DNA from: TMED14 sp038145075
Lineage (GTDB): Bacteria; Bacteroidota; Bacteroidia; Flavobacteriales; Schleiferiaceae
Assembly (NCBI GenBank): GCA_038145075.1
Contig: JAYQOY010000012.1
Coordinates: 1 to 38,498, forward strand
Direction of reading: 5' to 3'
DNA: 38,498 nucleotides
Position numbers and translations under genes: made by a program. Shown one piece after another: positions 15,797-23,517 of this stretch (within the stretch, counting starts at the first letter, position 1; each line of letters starts with the position of its first letter). The notes beneath the pieces were generated by a model, which was given only the letters and a program-made list of their open reading frames with translations, searched no databases and was not told the DNA's origin.

Positions 15797-17223
15797 TTTC
15801 CGCCCGGGATGATGTTGTTGTAGATGCGGCTGCCGAATTTGTCAAAGCCTGTTTGGCCCGTGTCGTCGATGTCTTCCGTGATGTAGGAGCGCTTTTGGAG
15901 CGCCACCTTCCAGCGGCTGTTGTAGACTTCGCCGATGGCGTCCGAATGCAGCAATTCGTAGTTCCGGCCCACCACAGCGTAGTTCACAAAGACAAAAATC
16001 TTGTTGATCTGGTAGGGCGAGTTGGGCACGTCCAAGGTGTTGTACTGCCAAATTTCATAGGGGTAGCCGTCCGTTTCAAAGGGGCGCTTTTCCGTCAAGG
16101 TCGGCGGGCCGTATTGCAAGAAGATGCGTCCGCGGTCCGTAGCATAGCCGGGCACGGCACGACTGCTGTACTGCCCATCCACGAGGCGAAGGAGGTTCTT
16201 GTATTCGACGTAGTGGTTTAAGGCATCGACGGGGTAGCGGCTTTCCCAGAAGCGCTGGGCAAAGCGCCAAAGCAGGGTATCGCTCACCCCAGGCCCCATG
16301 CGCTCAATTTGCTGGCGCTCCGCAATGCTGGCAATGGGGTAGAAGCCGTTGATCCAGTGGCGTAGGGAATCGCCTGTGCCTAGTTGGCCCATCCAGCGGG
16401 GGTCGATGGGGCTTTCTTCGTTCCAGCGGGCAAGCTCTGTAGGATTGACGCGGTAAAATTTGAGGCGCTGCTGAGGATAGCGCTCGCGGTCCATCTCTTG
16501 GATGTTCAGGGTGCAGCGCAATTCGTACTGGCCGGTGGGCAGGTCGGTGACCTGAATGCCTCCCTGAATGGGTTGAACGCTCGTTGTACTTGGAAGACGC
16601 ATGACGCCTCCATAGCCTTCCATGGGGCGGTCTGTGTCGAGCGAATACACTTCGTACGTGAAGAAGGCTTTCTGGCCCTTGGGGAGGCGGTAAGCTTCCG
16701 TGTAGAAATACACTTTGTCGCTATCATTGGCGTACACCGCTTGGCCAAATTGCGCCCGAGGGCCCAGCTTGCCTTGAAGGGGTTCTTTCCACTGAAGGGC
16801 CGCGAGTTGTACCCCTTTTTGGTGGGCGAGGTAGAAGCTGCCGTTTAAAGTGTCTGAAAGGCTATCCCCCAACCCGTAAAAAACCGTTAGCTGTAAGTCG
16901 CCCGTATCCGCGGCCAAGAAGGCATTCTGGACAATGGGGTAGAGAATTTCCGCATCAAGGTCTTGTTCCGGACAGGTCACCGCCATTTTATCCGCCGAAA
17001 GCACCTCATTGCCGCGTCGAACCACCGCGATCAAGGTCATTTTTGGTGCGCCGGATTCCGTCCAAGCAGCGTAGAGCGAACTGGGCTCCACACTGTAGGT
17101 AATTTCCAGATAATGACCCGATTCCGGGTTCCAGTAGGGGTGAACGTCGGCACCCACCCGAACCCCTTGCCCACACAGGGTTTGGGCAAGCAGAAAAATT
17201 CCCAAAACAAGCATTCTTTGCAT
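15793..17223 (-). CDS. GWxTD domain-containing exported protein
   Basis: A 476-residue secreted protein whose C-terminal third matches the Bacteroidota GWxTD domain: YVEYKNLLRLVDGQYSSR, then GYATDRGRIFLQYGPP, YEIWQYN and NYELLHSD. The signal peptide is MQRMLVLGIFLLAQTLCGQG at the start chosen here (17223). A reading from 17433 would pass antisense through tRNA-Ser and is rejected. The middle part (about 40-270) is beta-rich. GWxTD proteins have no established function; they are presumed envelope or periplasmic proteins. The gene is divergent from tRNA-Ser, and its start codon lies between the -33 and -7 boxes of the tRNA promoter. Confidence 0.87.
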   Translation of the reverse strand: MQRMLVLGIFLLAQTLCGQGVRVGADVHPYWNPESGHYLEITYSVEPSSLYAAWTESGAPKMTLIAVVRRGNEVLSADKMAVTCPEQDLDAEILYPIVQNAFLAADTGDLQLTVFYGLGDSLSDTLNGSFYLAHQKGVQLAALQWKEPLQGKLGPRAQFGQAVYANDSDKVYFYTEAYRLPKGQKAFFTYEVYSLDTDRPMEGYGGVMRLPSTTSVQPIQGGIQVTDLPTGQYELRCTLNIQEMDRERYPQQRLKFYRVNPTELARWNEESPIDPRWMGQLGTGDSLRHWINGFYPIASIAERQQIERMGPGVSDTLLWRFAQRFWESRYPVDALNHYVEYKNLLRLVDGQYSSRAVPGYATDRGRIFLQYGPPTLTEKRPFETDGYPYEIWQYNTLDVPNSPYQINKIFVFVNYAVVGRNYELLHSDAIGEVYNSRWKVALQKRSYITEDIDDTGQTGFDKFGSRIYNNIIPGGK

Positions 17224-17246
17224 AATGGCGAAGTTACGTACTTTTG
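17217..17246 (+). promoter_or_regulatory. Promoter of tRNA-Ser (TTTG-N18-TACTTTTG)
   Basis: TTTG at 17217-17220 and TACTTTTG at 17239-17246 are separated by 18 bp and match the Bacteroidota -33/-7 consensus. The mature tRNA begins five bases after the -7 box. Confidence 0.8.
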
Positions 17247-17250
17247 CCGC

Positions 17251-17338
17251 GGAAGAATGGCAGAGTGGTCGATCGCGGCGGTCTTGAAAACCGTTGACTG
17301 TAACAGGTCCGGGGGTTCGAATCCCTCTTCTTCCGCCA
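17251..17338 (+). tRNA. tRNA-Ser (anticodon UGA)
   Basis: An 88-nt class II tRNA including the encoded CCA. The acceptor stem GGAAGAA pairs perfectly with TTCTTCC (17328-17334), with discriminator G and CCA at 17335-17338. The anticodon loop CTTGAAA holds TGA, reading UCA serine codons. The long variable arm and the T-arm GGGGGTTCGAATCCC are as expected for serine. The 3' end is the integration site of the element that follows. Confidence 0.95.
17314..17336 (+). other. attL (element/tRNA junction)
   Basis: The T-loop to acceptor part of tRNA-Ser matches 33965-33987 at 20 of 23 positions; the last 13 bases are identical and probably contain the crossover. Confidence 0.85.
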
Positions 17339-17359
17339 GTCAAATGAGCACATTTGAGC

Positions 17360-17398
17360 AAAATCCTGAAAATCAGCGCATTTTCAGGATTTTTTGTT
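17360..17398 (+). terminator. Rho-independent terminator after tRNA-Ser, carried by the element
   Basis: A 14-bp perfect stem (AAAATCCTGAAAAT with ATTTTCAGGATTTT, six-base loop CAGCGC) followed by TTGTTTT. Because it lies inside the element, it replaces the tRNA terminator displaced to the far side of attR (34006-34034). Confidence 0.8.
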
Positions 17399-17438
17399 TT
17401 CTCAGGTGCGCGATGAAATGCAGTTGTGCGCAATTCTC

Positions 17439-17655
17439 GTAGGCCAAATCGTAACCCCTACATGCTTTGGGTTACAGGGGTTACGAATTAGAATTGTTTC
17501 TCACATACTGCGCTGATATGCAGCATATTGCGCAGATGGGAATTTGACACTTCCCGTAGGTTTGTAAAGTCGTAGTGAAGGCGTAAAAGGGGTCAAAAAG
17601 ATTTCCCGTAACCCTTTTCGTAACCCCTGTCGATTTTCAGGGTTGAGGGGTTACG
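17439..17655 (+). promoter_or_regulatory. Cluster of CGTAACCCCT integrase arm-type sites (left arm)
   Basis: CGTAACCCCT or its complement occurs at 17450-17459, 17476-17485 (reverse), 17607-17616 (CGTAACCCTT), 17619-17628 and 17646-17655 (reverse). They surround 120 bp of site-free sequence, directly before the integrase gene. A further copy lies next to attR. Pairs of opposed sites at each end of the cluster suggest arm binding by the integrase N-terminal domain, or by an excisionase. The function is inferred. Confidence 0.65.
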
Positions 17656-17682
17656 ATTTCTTGCGACCGCAAACATGAACGT

Positions 17683-18918
17683 ATGAAGTCTAATAAGAAC
17701 ACCTTCAAGCTGTTGTTCATCATCAACAGGTCCAAATCAAACAAGGATGGAGCACCTATTTTGCTCCGCATCACCGTGGATGGCTCCATGGTAGCCATGA
17801 ACCTCAGAAAACGCATCCCGGCTGCCGCTTGGAGCACCAAAACTGGAATGCCGTGCGGTAAATCGGTAGAGGCACAGGACATTTCCCTATACCTGGAGAC
17901 CATTCGCAACAAAGCGTTTCAATTCTTCACGGAACTATCCCGGGAGTACGACGAAGTAACCCCGGAACAGATCAGAGATCATCTTCAAGGCCTAAAGGGT
18001 GGTACAGCTCGTTCCCTAATGACAATCTGGGAGGAACACAATCTTGAGTTGAAAATGGCCATTGGCAAGGATTCATCGTACGCTCTGTGGCAAAAACACA
18101 ACACATCAAAGAATCATTTCTGCGATTTTTTAAATATCCACTACCGGACCTCGGATGTGCCTATCAAGCAAGTGCGCTACCACATGATTCGCGAATATGA
18201 GCAGTATCTCAAGAGCGAGAAGGGGCTTTCGTACAATACCGCGGTCAAGTTTTTACAATTGACGAAGAAAATCACCATTAGAGCGATTAAGTCGGGTTGG
18301 TTGAAGGTCGACCCATTTCAGGACTACAAACTCAGCCTAAAGGAAACAGATAGGCCTTATTTGACCGAATTGGAGTTGGATTCCATTAAGGGAAAACACT
18401 TCAAGAACGAACGCTTGGATCAGGTGAAGGACATTTTCCTTTTTTCCTGCTACACCGGCCTGGCCTATGCTGATGTCAAAAAGCTCAACCGTGCCGAAAT
18501 CGAACGAACGCCCAACGGATTATGGTGGATCAAGACCAGGAGACAGAAAACCAAACAGAGAAGTCAACTTCCCCTCTTTGCAACTGCTAAGGAAATCATC
18601 GACAAGTACACCGATCTATCTGCCCTGTCAGCAAAGGATGCCGTACTGCCGGTAATCAGCAATCAGAAGATGAATGCCTACTTGAAAGAGATTGCTGCCA
18701 TCGTTGGAATCGAAAAGAACCTAACCTTCCACGTAGCACGCCACACCTTCGCGACGACTGTAACCCTTCAGAATGGAATTTCCATTGAGGCAGTAAGTCG
18801 AATGATGGGTCACACGAATATTCAGAGCACCCAACATTACGCCCGAATCGTCGACAAGAAAATCGCCGATGAAATGATGGCCATGAGTGAACGGGTAAAT
18901 CTGCCTCTAGCCCAGTGA
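17683..18918 (+). CDS. int: Tyrosine-type integrase of the element
   Basis: A 411-residue Bacteroidota site-specific recombinase, the likely integrase for the tRNA-Ser site. The N-terminal arm-binding domain (about 1-90; KNTFKLLFIINRSKSNKDGAPILLRITVDGS) is followed by a SAM-like core-binding domain (about 110-210) and the catalytic domain. HVARHTFATTV supplies His-x-x-Arg, and MMGHTNIQSTQHYARI supplies the second His and the nucleophilic Tyr. The usual first Arg is replaced in CYTGLAYADVKKL (TGLA rather than TGLR), as in CTnDOT-like IntDOT enzymes. The start at 17683 is the first usable ATG; one at 17675 runs into a stop after three codons. Confidence 0.92.
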   Translation: MKSNKNTFKLLFIINRSKSNKDGAPILLRITVDGSMVAMNLRKRIPAAAWSTKTGMPCGKSVEAQDISLYLETIRNKAFQFFTELSREYDEVTPEQIRDHLQGLKGGTARSLMTIWEEHNLELKMAIGKDSSYALWQKHNTSKNHFCDFLNIHYRTSDVPIKQVRYHMIREYEQYLKSEKGLSYNTAVKFLQLTKKITIRAIKSGWLKVDPFQDYKLSLKETDRPYLTELELDSIKGKHFKNERLDQVKDIFLFSCYTGLAYADVKKLNRAEIERTPNGLWWIKTRRQKTKQRSQLPLFATAKEIIDKYTDLSALSAKDAVLPVISNQKMNAYLKEIAAIVGIEKNLTFHVARHTFATTVTLQNGISIEAVSRMMGHTNIQSTQHYARIVDKKIADEMMAMSERVNLPLAQ

Positions 18919-18962
18919 TTTCAAGGATTTGTGCACGTGCAGATTCACAATCACCCCCCATT

Positions 18963-19009
18963 AGTGCAAAGTGCAATCCCTATATGTATAGAGGATTGCA
19001 CATTGCACT
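18963..19009. promoter_or_regulatory. Large imperfect palindrome downstream of the integrase
   Basis: AGTGCAAAGTGCAATCC (18963-18979) and its complement GGATTGCACATTGCACT (18993-19009) match at 16 of 17 positions around a self-complementary CTATATGTATAG core. The arm itself contains a tandem AGTGCAA repeat. No T-run follows on the plus strand, so an operator or recombination site is as likely as a terminator. Confidence 0.7.
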
Positions 19010-19137
19010 ACATAGAGATATATGATTTGAACTTGGAAAATTGCCTTGGAAATTTGATTTATGGGCTTTTGAAAATTTGCGCAGAGATGCAGAATTTTTC
19101 TCAATACGTGAGAAGAACAAATGCCGAAACTTGTACC

Positions 19138-19362
19138 ATGGATGATGAGAAGTTTAAAATCAGGGTATACGGTTTTGGGGAGCTGGCTCAGTTGTATTTA
19201 CCTGATGCAACCCCGATGAGTGCTTCGAACCGGTTGCGGTTTTGGATCACCAGGAATAGTTCGCTTATGGATAAGCTTCAATCCATTGGCTATGCGAAGG
19301 GAGTGAAGTTGTTGACGCCTGAGATGGTGAGAGAGATTGTGGGTGTTATTGGGGAGCCGTGA
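19138..19362 (+). CDS. DUF4248 family small protein
   Basis: A 74-residue protein with the Bacteroidota DUF4248 pattern: FKIRVYGFGELAQLYLPDATPMSASNRLRFWI, then LMDKLQSIGY and KLLTPEMVREIVGVIGEP. Such genes are frequent in prophages and conjugative elements of this phylum; the role is unknown, but the helical layout suggests a small DNA-binding or adaptor protein. The start at 19138 (MDDEKFKIRVYG) matches the family; ATG 19087 would add 17 residues. It is separated from int by the 18963-19009 palindrome. Confidence 0.75.
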   Translation: MDDEKFKIRVYGFGELAQLYLPDATPMSASNRLRFWITRNSSLMDKLQSIGYAKGVKLLTPEMVREIVGVIGEP

Positions 19363-19515
19363 CCCATGCTTCATGTGATTCAATAAAGTCCGTCAACAAT
19401 GGGTGTGCCAAAAAAATAACAATTTTGTAGACGTTATATGTCGGCCACTATTCAATGTGACAAGAATAATGGAACTTAATTTAGCCAATGATCCGTCAAA
19501 TTATATTAGGTGTTT

Positions 19516-20813
19516 TTAGCTTTTCGATGTTTTTTGTGCAAAGCTGATAATTCTGTCTATTAGTCCTATCAATGTCGTAGATTTTTTTCCATCTTCCCAG
19601 GCAAAATCTAGTGTTTTTGCGATTGCCAATGGATTTTTTTCTAAGTTCCTTGCATTGTTGTAAAATGCTGAAGTTTTATCACGATACTTTTGCCAGTCTT
19701 CGCCAAATTCGGCTTTAATAGTTTCTGTCATATTAGTTTGCCAACAGCATAAGTTTTCTTTAATAATGTGACCTGACGGCCACTCGCTTTCTTCGTTGTG
19801 TCCTTGCAAATTTAAAATTGCTCTATTATCCTTTTTATGCATATTAACTTCATTCATGTTTGATATGTTCGTATCTGCATCGCAAATTACTTTGGTTGGA
19901 ATTTTTAAAAGTTTCGCCAGTGCAAGTGGTTTTATCAATTTATTTTTGCCATCTGCCGGAACAATGTGACATCCAAGTTTTCTAAATTCTACAATTGCTC
20001 CTGTTAACATTAGGTATGAGGTTATGTAAGCAATGTCCTCTTGTCCTTCTACTAGAAGAAGAACTTTACAAAAGAACATTTCATTCATGATCGGATTTAA
20101 GGAAGGATACAACCTAGCAACCATTCCAGATTCTTTCAGTTGATGCTCTCCAACACTAGAAAGTTCCCTCGATAGTTCGTCATAAGAAATTGAGGTTATT
20201 TTTGTTTGACTTGGATCGCCGTATTCACGAACTATTCTAATTTTATCAAAATTGTCTCCTGGAATGAATAATGGGTTGTGGGTACACAATAACAGTTGAG
20301 CCCCCTTTTCAGATAATTCTATTAGCGTTTCTGCTAAATATTTTGCTTGCGGCGGGTGTTGATATAATTCAGGTTCTTCAATGCCCATTAAAAGATTAGG
20401 CGCATTTACATCGTCAATTAAGGCGATTTCTTGCAGCAATGCAAGCAAATATGATCGTTGTAGTCCATGTCCAAATCTGGAAAGGTCTCCTTCAAAACCT
20501 CGCTCGCCAATTCTTATATATGCAAAAGGTTCTTCAACTTTTATGGATTTATCTGAGTCTTGTTTCCAAAGAACTTTGGCGCTTAAATTTGGATGGGCCC
20601 ATGAAGCCAAACGATTTTGTAGAGATGAGGAAACATCATCTAGAGCAGATTGTTCAGCATCCAAAAGAGCTTGATATTGTTTTTTTGCCTCTGTTCTAAG
20701 TATGTTTACTTTTTCGTCAAAATTTACTTTAGATCTAACAGTCCTCGCCAATAGTTGACCCAATGCGGAAGTCTTCGATTCTTCACTTTCTTCTGTTGCA
20801 TCTTGTAAGTCGT
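19516..20813 (-). pseudogene. OLD-family ATP-dependent nuclease, N-terminus removed by IS
   Basis: C-terminal two thirds of an overcoming-lysogenization-defect (OLD) type protein, an ABC-ATPase fused to a TOPRIM nuclease domain, often found in phage defence. Present: the ABC signature-like LSRFGHGLQRSYLLALL, Walker B LLMGIEEPELYQHPP, LLLCTHNPLF, then TOPRIM with VLLLVEGQEDIAYI (Glu), HIVPADGKNKL and KVICDADTN (DxD). The Walker A part is missing: the coding sequence is interrupted at the left end of the IS3-family element (20814). The frame continues 81 bp into the IS to an ATG at 20895, which would give a hybrid N-terminus. No N-terminal piece is found on the other side. It is very probably inactive. 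Confidence 0.85.
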
Positions 20814-20849
20814 CAGCATAAGTTGGACTGAAGTTACTTAATTTAATTG

Positions 20850-20879
20850 GATACTCGGTCCCGGCCGGGACCGAGTATC
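20850..20879. repeat. Perfect 30-bp palindrome in the IS leader
   Basis: GATACTCGGTCCCGG is followed immediately by its exact complement. It is nested inside a weaker ACTGAAGT/ACTTCAGT inverted pair and ends 17 bp before the orfA start. Folded in RNA, it could hide the orfA ribosome binding region when transcription enters from outside. The same palindrome is at 23918-23947 in the second copy. Confidence 0.85.
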
Positions 20880-20895
20880 GTAACACTTCAGTCAA

Positions 20896-21255
20896 ATGAA
20901 AAAATCCCCAGGCAGGCCAAAGAATTCAGAGGCCATCATCAAAGATGTCAAGCGTGTGACTCGACGTCAATTCAACCCAGAAGAGAAAATCGCCATCGTT
21001 CTTGAGGGGCTTAGCGGCGAGCAGTCAATCGCTGAAATATGTCGTCGAGAGGGCATAGCACATTCGGTGTACTACAGCTGGAGCAAGGCTTTTCTTGAAG
21101 CTGGTAAGGCGCGTTTGAGCGGAGATACCAAGCGAGAAGCCGACAGCACGGAGGTCAGCGAGATGCGCAACGAGAATGCCGAGTTAAAGGCAGTGGTGGC
21201 GGAACTCACCCTACGCAATCGCTTTTTAAAAAAGCTCTCGAAAGGCATGGAATAG
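20896..21255 (+). CDS. IS3-family transposase OrfA
   Basis: A 119-residue protein with an N-terminal HTH_Tnp_1 domain: FNPEEKIAIVLEGLSGEQSIAEICRREGIAHSVYYSWSKAFLEAGK. A leucine-zipper-like heptad region near the C-terminus (MRNENAELKAVVAELTLRNRFLKKL) fits OrfA multimerisation. It binds the IS ends and, when joined to OrfB by frameshift, makes the active transposase. The stop at 21253-21255 follows a slippery run. Confidence 0.9.
   Translation: MKKSPGRPKNSEAIIKDVKRVTRRQFNPEEKIAIVLEGLSGEQSIAEICRREGIAHSVYYSWSKAFLEAGKARLSGDTKREADSTEVSEMRNENAELKAVVAELTLRNRFLKKLSKGME
21228..21234 (+). promoter_or_regulatory. Programmed -1 frameshift site A_AAA_AAG
   Basis: In the orfA frame the codons are TTA AAA AAG, i.e. 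the canonical slippery heptamer of IS3-family elements. After a -1 slip the frame is open without stops through the orfB ATG at 21273, so an OrfAB fusion of about 455 residues would result. Confidence 0.82.
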
Positions 21256-21272
21256 ACCCGTACGATCGGTAT

Positions 21273-22265
21273 ATGCGTTATTCAAAAGAAGAAAAAGAAG
21301 AGATCATCCGACTTGTGGAACGATCTGAAATTTCTGTAGCCCGGACTATAAAGGAGCTAAACATCAGTAAGGCAACCTTTTACAACTGGTACAACAAATT
21401 CCTAGAAGGCGGTCCAGACGCCCTTGAAGATCAAAAGTCCCGTGTAACCTGGAATAAGATTCCAGATGACTACCGGGCTAAGGTCATCGAAGTGGCTTTA
21501 GATCGCACGGACTTCTCTCCGCGTGAGGTCGCCACCTTTATGACCGACAACAGTGGGCATTTCATTTCTGAGAGCTCCGTGTATCGGATTCTAAAGGCTG
21601 CCAACTTGATTACTAGTCCTAACCACATATTGATAAAGGCCGGTAACGAGTTTACCAAAAAGACCACGAGAATCAATGAAATGTGGCAAACCGACTTCAC
21701 CTACTTTAAGGTCGAGGGCTGGGGCTGGTACTACCTATCAAGCATCATGGATGATCACACTCGGTACATCATACACCACGAGCTGTGCTCAAATATGACT
21801 ACCCCTGACGTCGAACGAAACGTAGAGGCAGCATTGAAAAAGACCGGGCTGCCCAAAGGCAAACGCCCGAAGATCTTATCTGATAACGGCTCTTGCTACA
21901 TATCTGACGACATCAAGAAGTTTATGAAGGAGAAGGGAATCACCCAGGTGCACGGTGCCCCGAACCACCCACAAACCCAGGGAAAGATTGAGCGATACCA
22001 CCGATCAATGAAGAATGTAGTCAAGCTTGAACACTACTACAGCCTCTCAGACCTGAAAAAGGCAATCGATGAGTTTATTGCGTACTACAACAACGAGCGC
22101 TACCACGAATCACTCGAAAACTGCACGCCCGCCAGCGTATACTTCGGAACCCATCACAAAATCCTCAAAAAACGTCAAATCCTAAAACAAAAATCCATGA
22201 AGCAACGAAGAATCAATCACATGATCTACCAGATCCAAAAAAACCGTACCTTACTCCTTAGTTAA
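21273..22265 (+). CDS. IS3-family transposase OrfB (DDE integrase domain)
   Basis: A 330-residue catalytic part of the transposase. A second helix-turn-helix region (EEKEEIIRLVERSEISVARTIKELNISKATFYNWYNKFL) and an HTH_21-like segment precede the retroviral-integrase-like core. The DDE triad is visible: D in WQTDFTYFKVEG, D in ILSDNGSCYIS, and E in HPQTQGKIERYHRSMKN. The usual NNERYHESLENCTPASVYFG ending is intact. It is in the -1 frame relative to orfA, consistent with fusion by frameshift. This copy appears functional. Confidence 0.9.
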   Translation: MRYSKEEKEEIIRLVERSEISVARTIKELNISKATFYNWYNKFLEGGPDALEDQKSRVTWNKIPDDYRAKVIEVALDRTDFSPREVATFMTDNSGHFISESSVYRILKAANLITSPNHILIKAGNEFTKKTTRINEMWQTDFTYFKVEGWGWYYLSSIMDDHTRYIIHHELCSNMTTPDVERNVEAALKKTGLPKGKRPKILSDNGSCYISDDIKKFMKEKGITQVHGAPNHPQTQGKIERYHRSMKNVVKLEHYYSLSDLKKAIDEFIAYYNNERYHESLENCTPASVYFGTHHKILKKRQILKQKSMKQRRINHMIYQIQKNRTLLLS

Positions 22266-22286
22266 AAGTCCAACTTGTTTGAAGAC

Positions 22287-22961
22287 TTACACTTCGATGA
22301 TCAAAATTCCGTAACCATTTTTTGACGATGACTTGCTTTTTATCCATGATAGGGCCTCTGAGGTAGCTCGGTACACCACGATAATATTTAACTGGTCGTC
22401 ATCATCACAAGAAGTGATTTGAACTCGCTTGACACGTGCGTGTTTTACTGCATTGGTGACAATTTCTTGTACGGCCCAATACGCGTGGTGAAGAGAATTC
22501 ACGGAAGGGTAGTTTTCAGCATCTGACTCATAGGAAACAACTACCTCACCCATTGACATTTGCAAAGCCAAAGATTTAAAGCTCGTGTCCCAGTTAGGAT
22601 TCGAGAGCCCCTTTGGATACATGAATTCTACAATCTGGTGGGTCCTATCTTTAAAAAGGTGATAGTCGTTCTCTAATCGGAGTAATTCATCCAGCGTTTC
22701 ACCTTCAAGTTTAGGCTTAAGGCTGCTAAAGTGCTGCGTCATTACAATCCAATGAGCGCCAAGTTGATCGTGAAGCTCACTGGCGATACGCTTTCGCTCG
22801 GTATCTACACCTTTGAAACTCGATCGGTATAGCCTCTTCATAACCTTACCGTATCTGATCCGTGTTTGATTAGCGTAGAGTATGGCAAATATTGTCACTA
22901 AAATGGCAGGGATAAATACCCCAAACACTTCAATGAGTAAGGAATCTCCGGAACTGTACAT
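22287..22961 (-). pseudogene. NarL-type sensor histidine kinase, C-terminus cut by IS
   Basis: Membrane-bound histidine kinase with one N-terminal transmembrane helix (about residues 8-28), a HisKA_3 dimerisation/phosphoacceptor segment ERKRIASELHDQLGAHW (His at the usual place) and a HATPase domain with N-box VQEIVTNAVKHARVKRVQI. The G-box region stops at NGYGILIIEV: its stop codon TAA is supplied by the IS right end (TGTAAG). The last 25-35 residues of the ATPase domain, which normally include the second glycine-rich turn, are lost. ATP binding is therefore probably damaged. It overlaps the upstream membrane-protein gene by 32 bp. A response-regulator gene, expected downstream, is absent. 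Confidence 0.85.
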
Positions 22962-23514
22962 GAGAAAGAATCAAAGAAGATATGTACGTTGTGATTAATA
23001 ATGAAACGAAATAATTTATATAAATGGATTTCGACCAATTTACTTTCAAGTAGCCAAACATGAATGCTAAATGAGTTAACACCAAAACTGCTAGCATTAA
23101 ACTGAAAATAGAAATGAGTTCTCTGTTCCTTTTGCTTGTTTTGTGCAAACCAAGTATGCGCAATAGTATAAGATAGAATGTGAGGAGATATGTTAAATCA
23201 ATTAATTGACGGTTATGTAGGTAGAAGTTGAAACAAACTGCGACTCCGAACAATAAATAAAATGAAAGGGGTCGTGCTTTGAATAGCATGACCCCAGAAA
23301 TAAAAATTGGAAACGTGCAATGCACAAAATAGAATGTCAATGTAGAGTTTGGAAATATCCAAGTTAGTATACTATGTGCATACCATATTGAGTAAAACAC
23401 GATTATATCAATATACCTGTGGTCGATACGAAGTCCATTTCTGTAAGCTAGTATAATTCTAACAAGAAGAATAGTCAATAGAATGAACTCAATATATTGA
23501 TATATTTTTATCAT
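22930..23514 (-). CDS. Polytopic membrane protein of a three-gene cassette, unknown function
   Basis: A 194-residue protein that is hydrophobic almost throughout, with about six predicted transmembrane helices (roughly 5-24, 35-53, 60-80, 84-120 as two, 135-155, 163-183). Short charged loops lie between them (RIILAYRNGLRIDHRY, LGLHKTSKRNRE). No enzyme motif is recognised. It begins three bases after the stop of the small CPxxC-tailed gene and overlaps the histidine kinase gene. It may therefore be the sensing or ligand-handling partner of the kinase, a membrane sensory module encoded separately. AT-rich codon use differs strongly from the chromosome. Confidence 0.65.
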   Translation of the reverse strand: MIKIYQYIEFILLTILLVRIILAYRNGLRIDHRYIDIIVFYSIWYAHSILTWIFPNSTLTFYFVHCTFPIFISGVMLFKARPLSFYLLFGVAVCFNFYLHNRQLIDLTYLLTFYLILLRILGLHKTSKRNRELISIFSLMLAVLVLTHLAFMFGYLKVNWSKSIYINYFVSLLITTYISSLILSHVQFRRFLTH

Positions 23515-23517
23515 ATA

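Larger units (their letters stand above)
20814..22291 (+). mobile_element. IS3-family insertion sequence, complete copy
   Basis: About 1478 bp bounded by imperfect inverted ends: TGTAAGTCGTCAGCATAAG at the left and, read inward on the other strand, TGTAAGTCTTCAAACAAG at the right, both continuing TTGGACT. It encodes orfA and orfB with a -1 slippery site between them. The ends begin with TG and finish with CA. No obvious 3-4 bp target duplication: left flank ...GCATCT, right flank CTTCGA. A second, truncated copy lies at 23872-24109 in the same orientation. Confidence 0.88.

Noticed and set aside
17224..17433. N-terminal extension of the GWxTD frame
   Set aside because: It reads antisense through tRNA-Ser and into the element; the signal peptide starts at 17223.
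22287..22961. Intact histidine kinase
   Set aside because: The stop codon is provided by the IS end and the ATPase domain lacks its final part.
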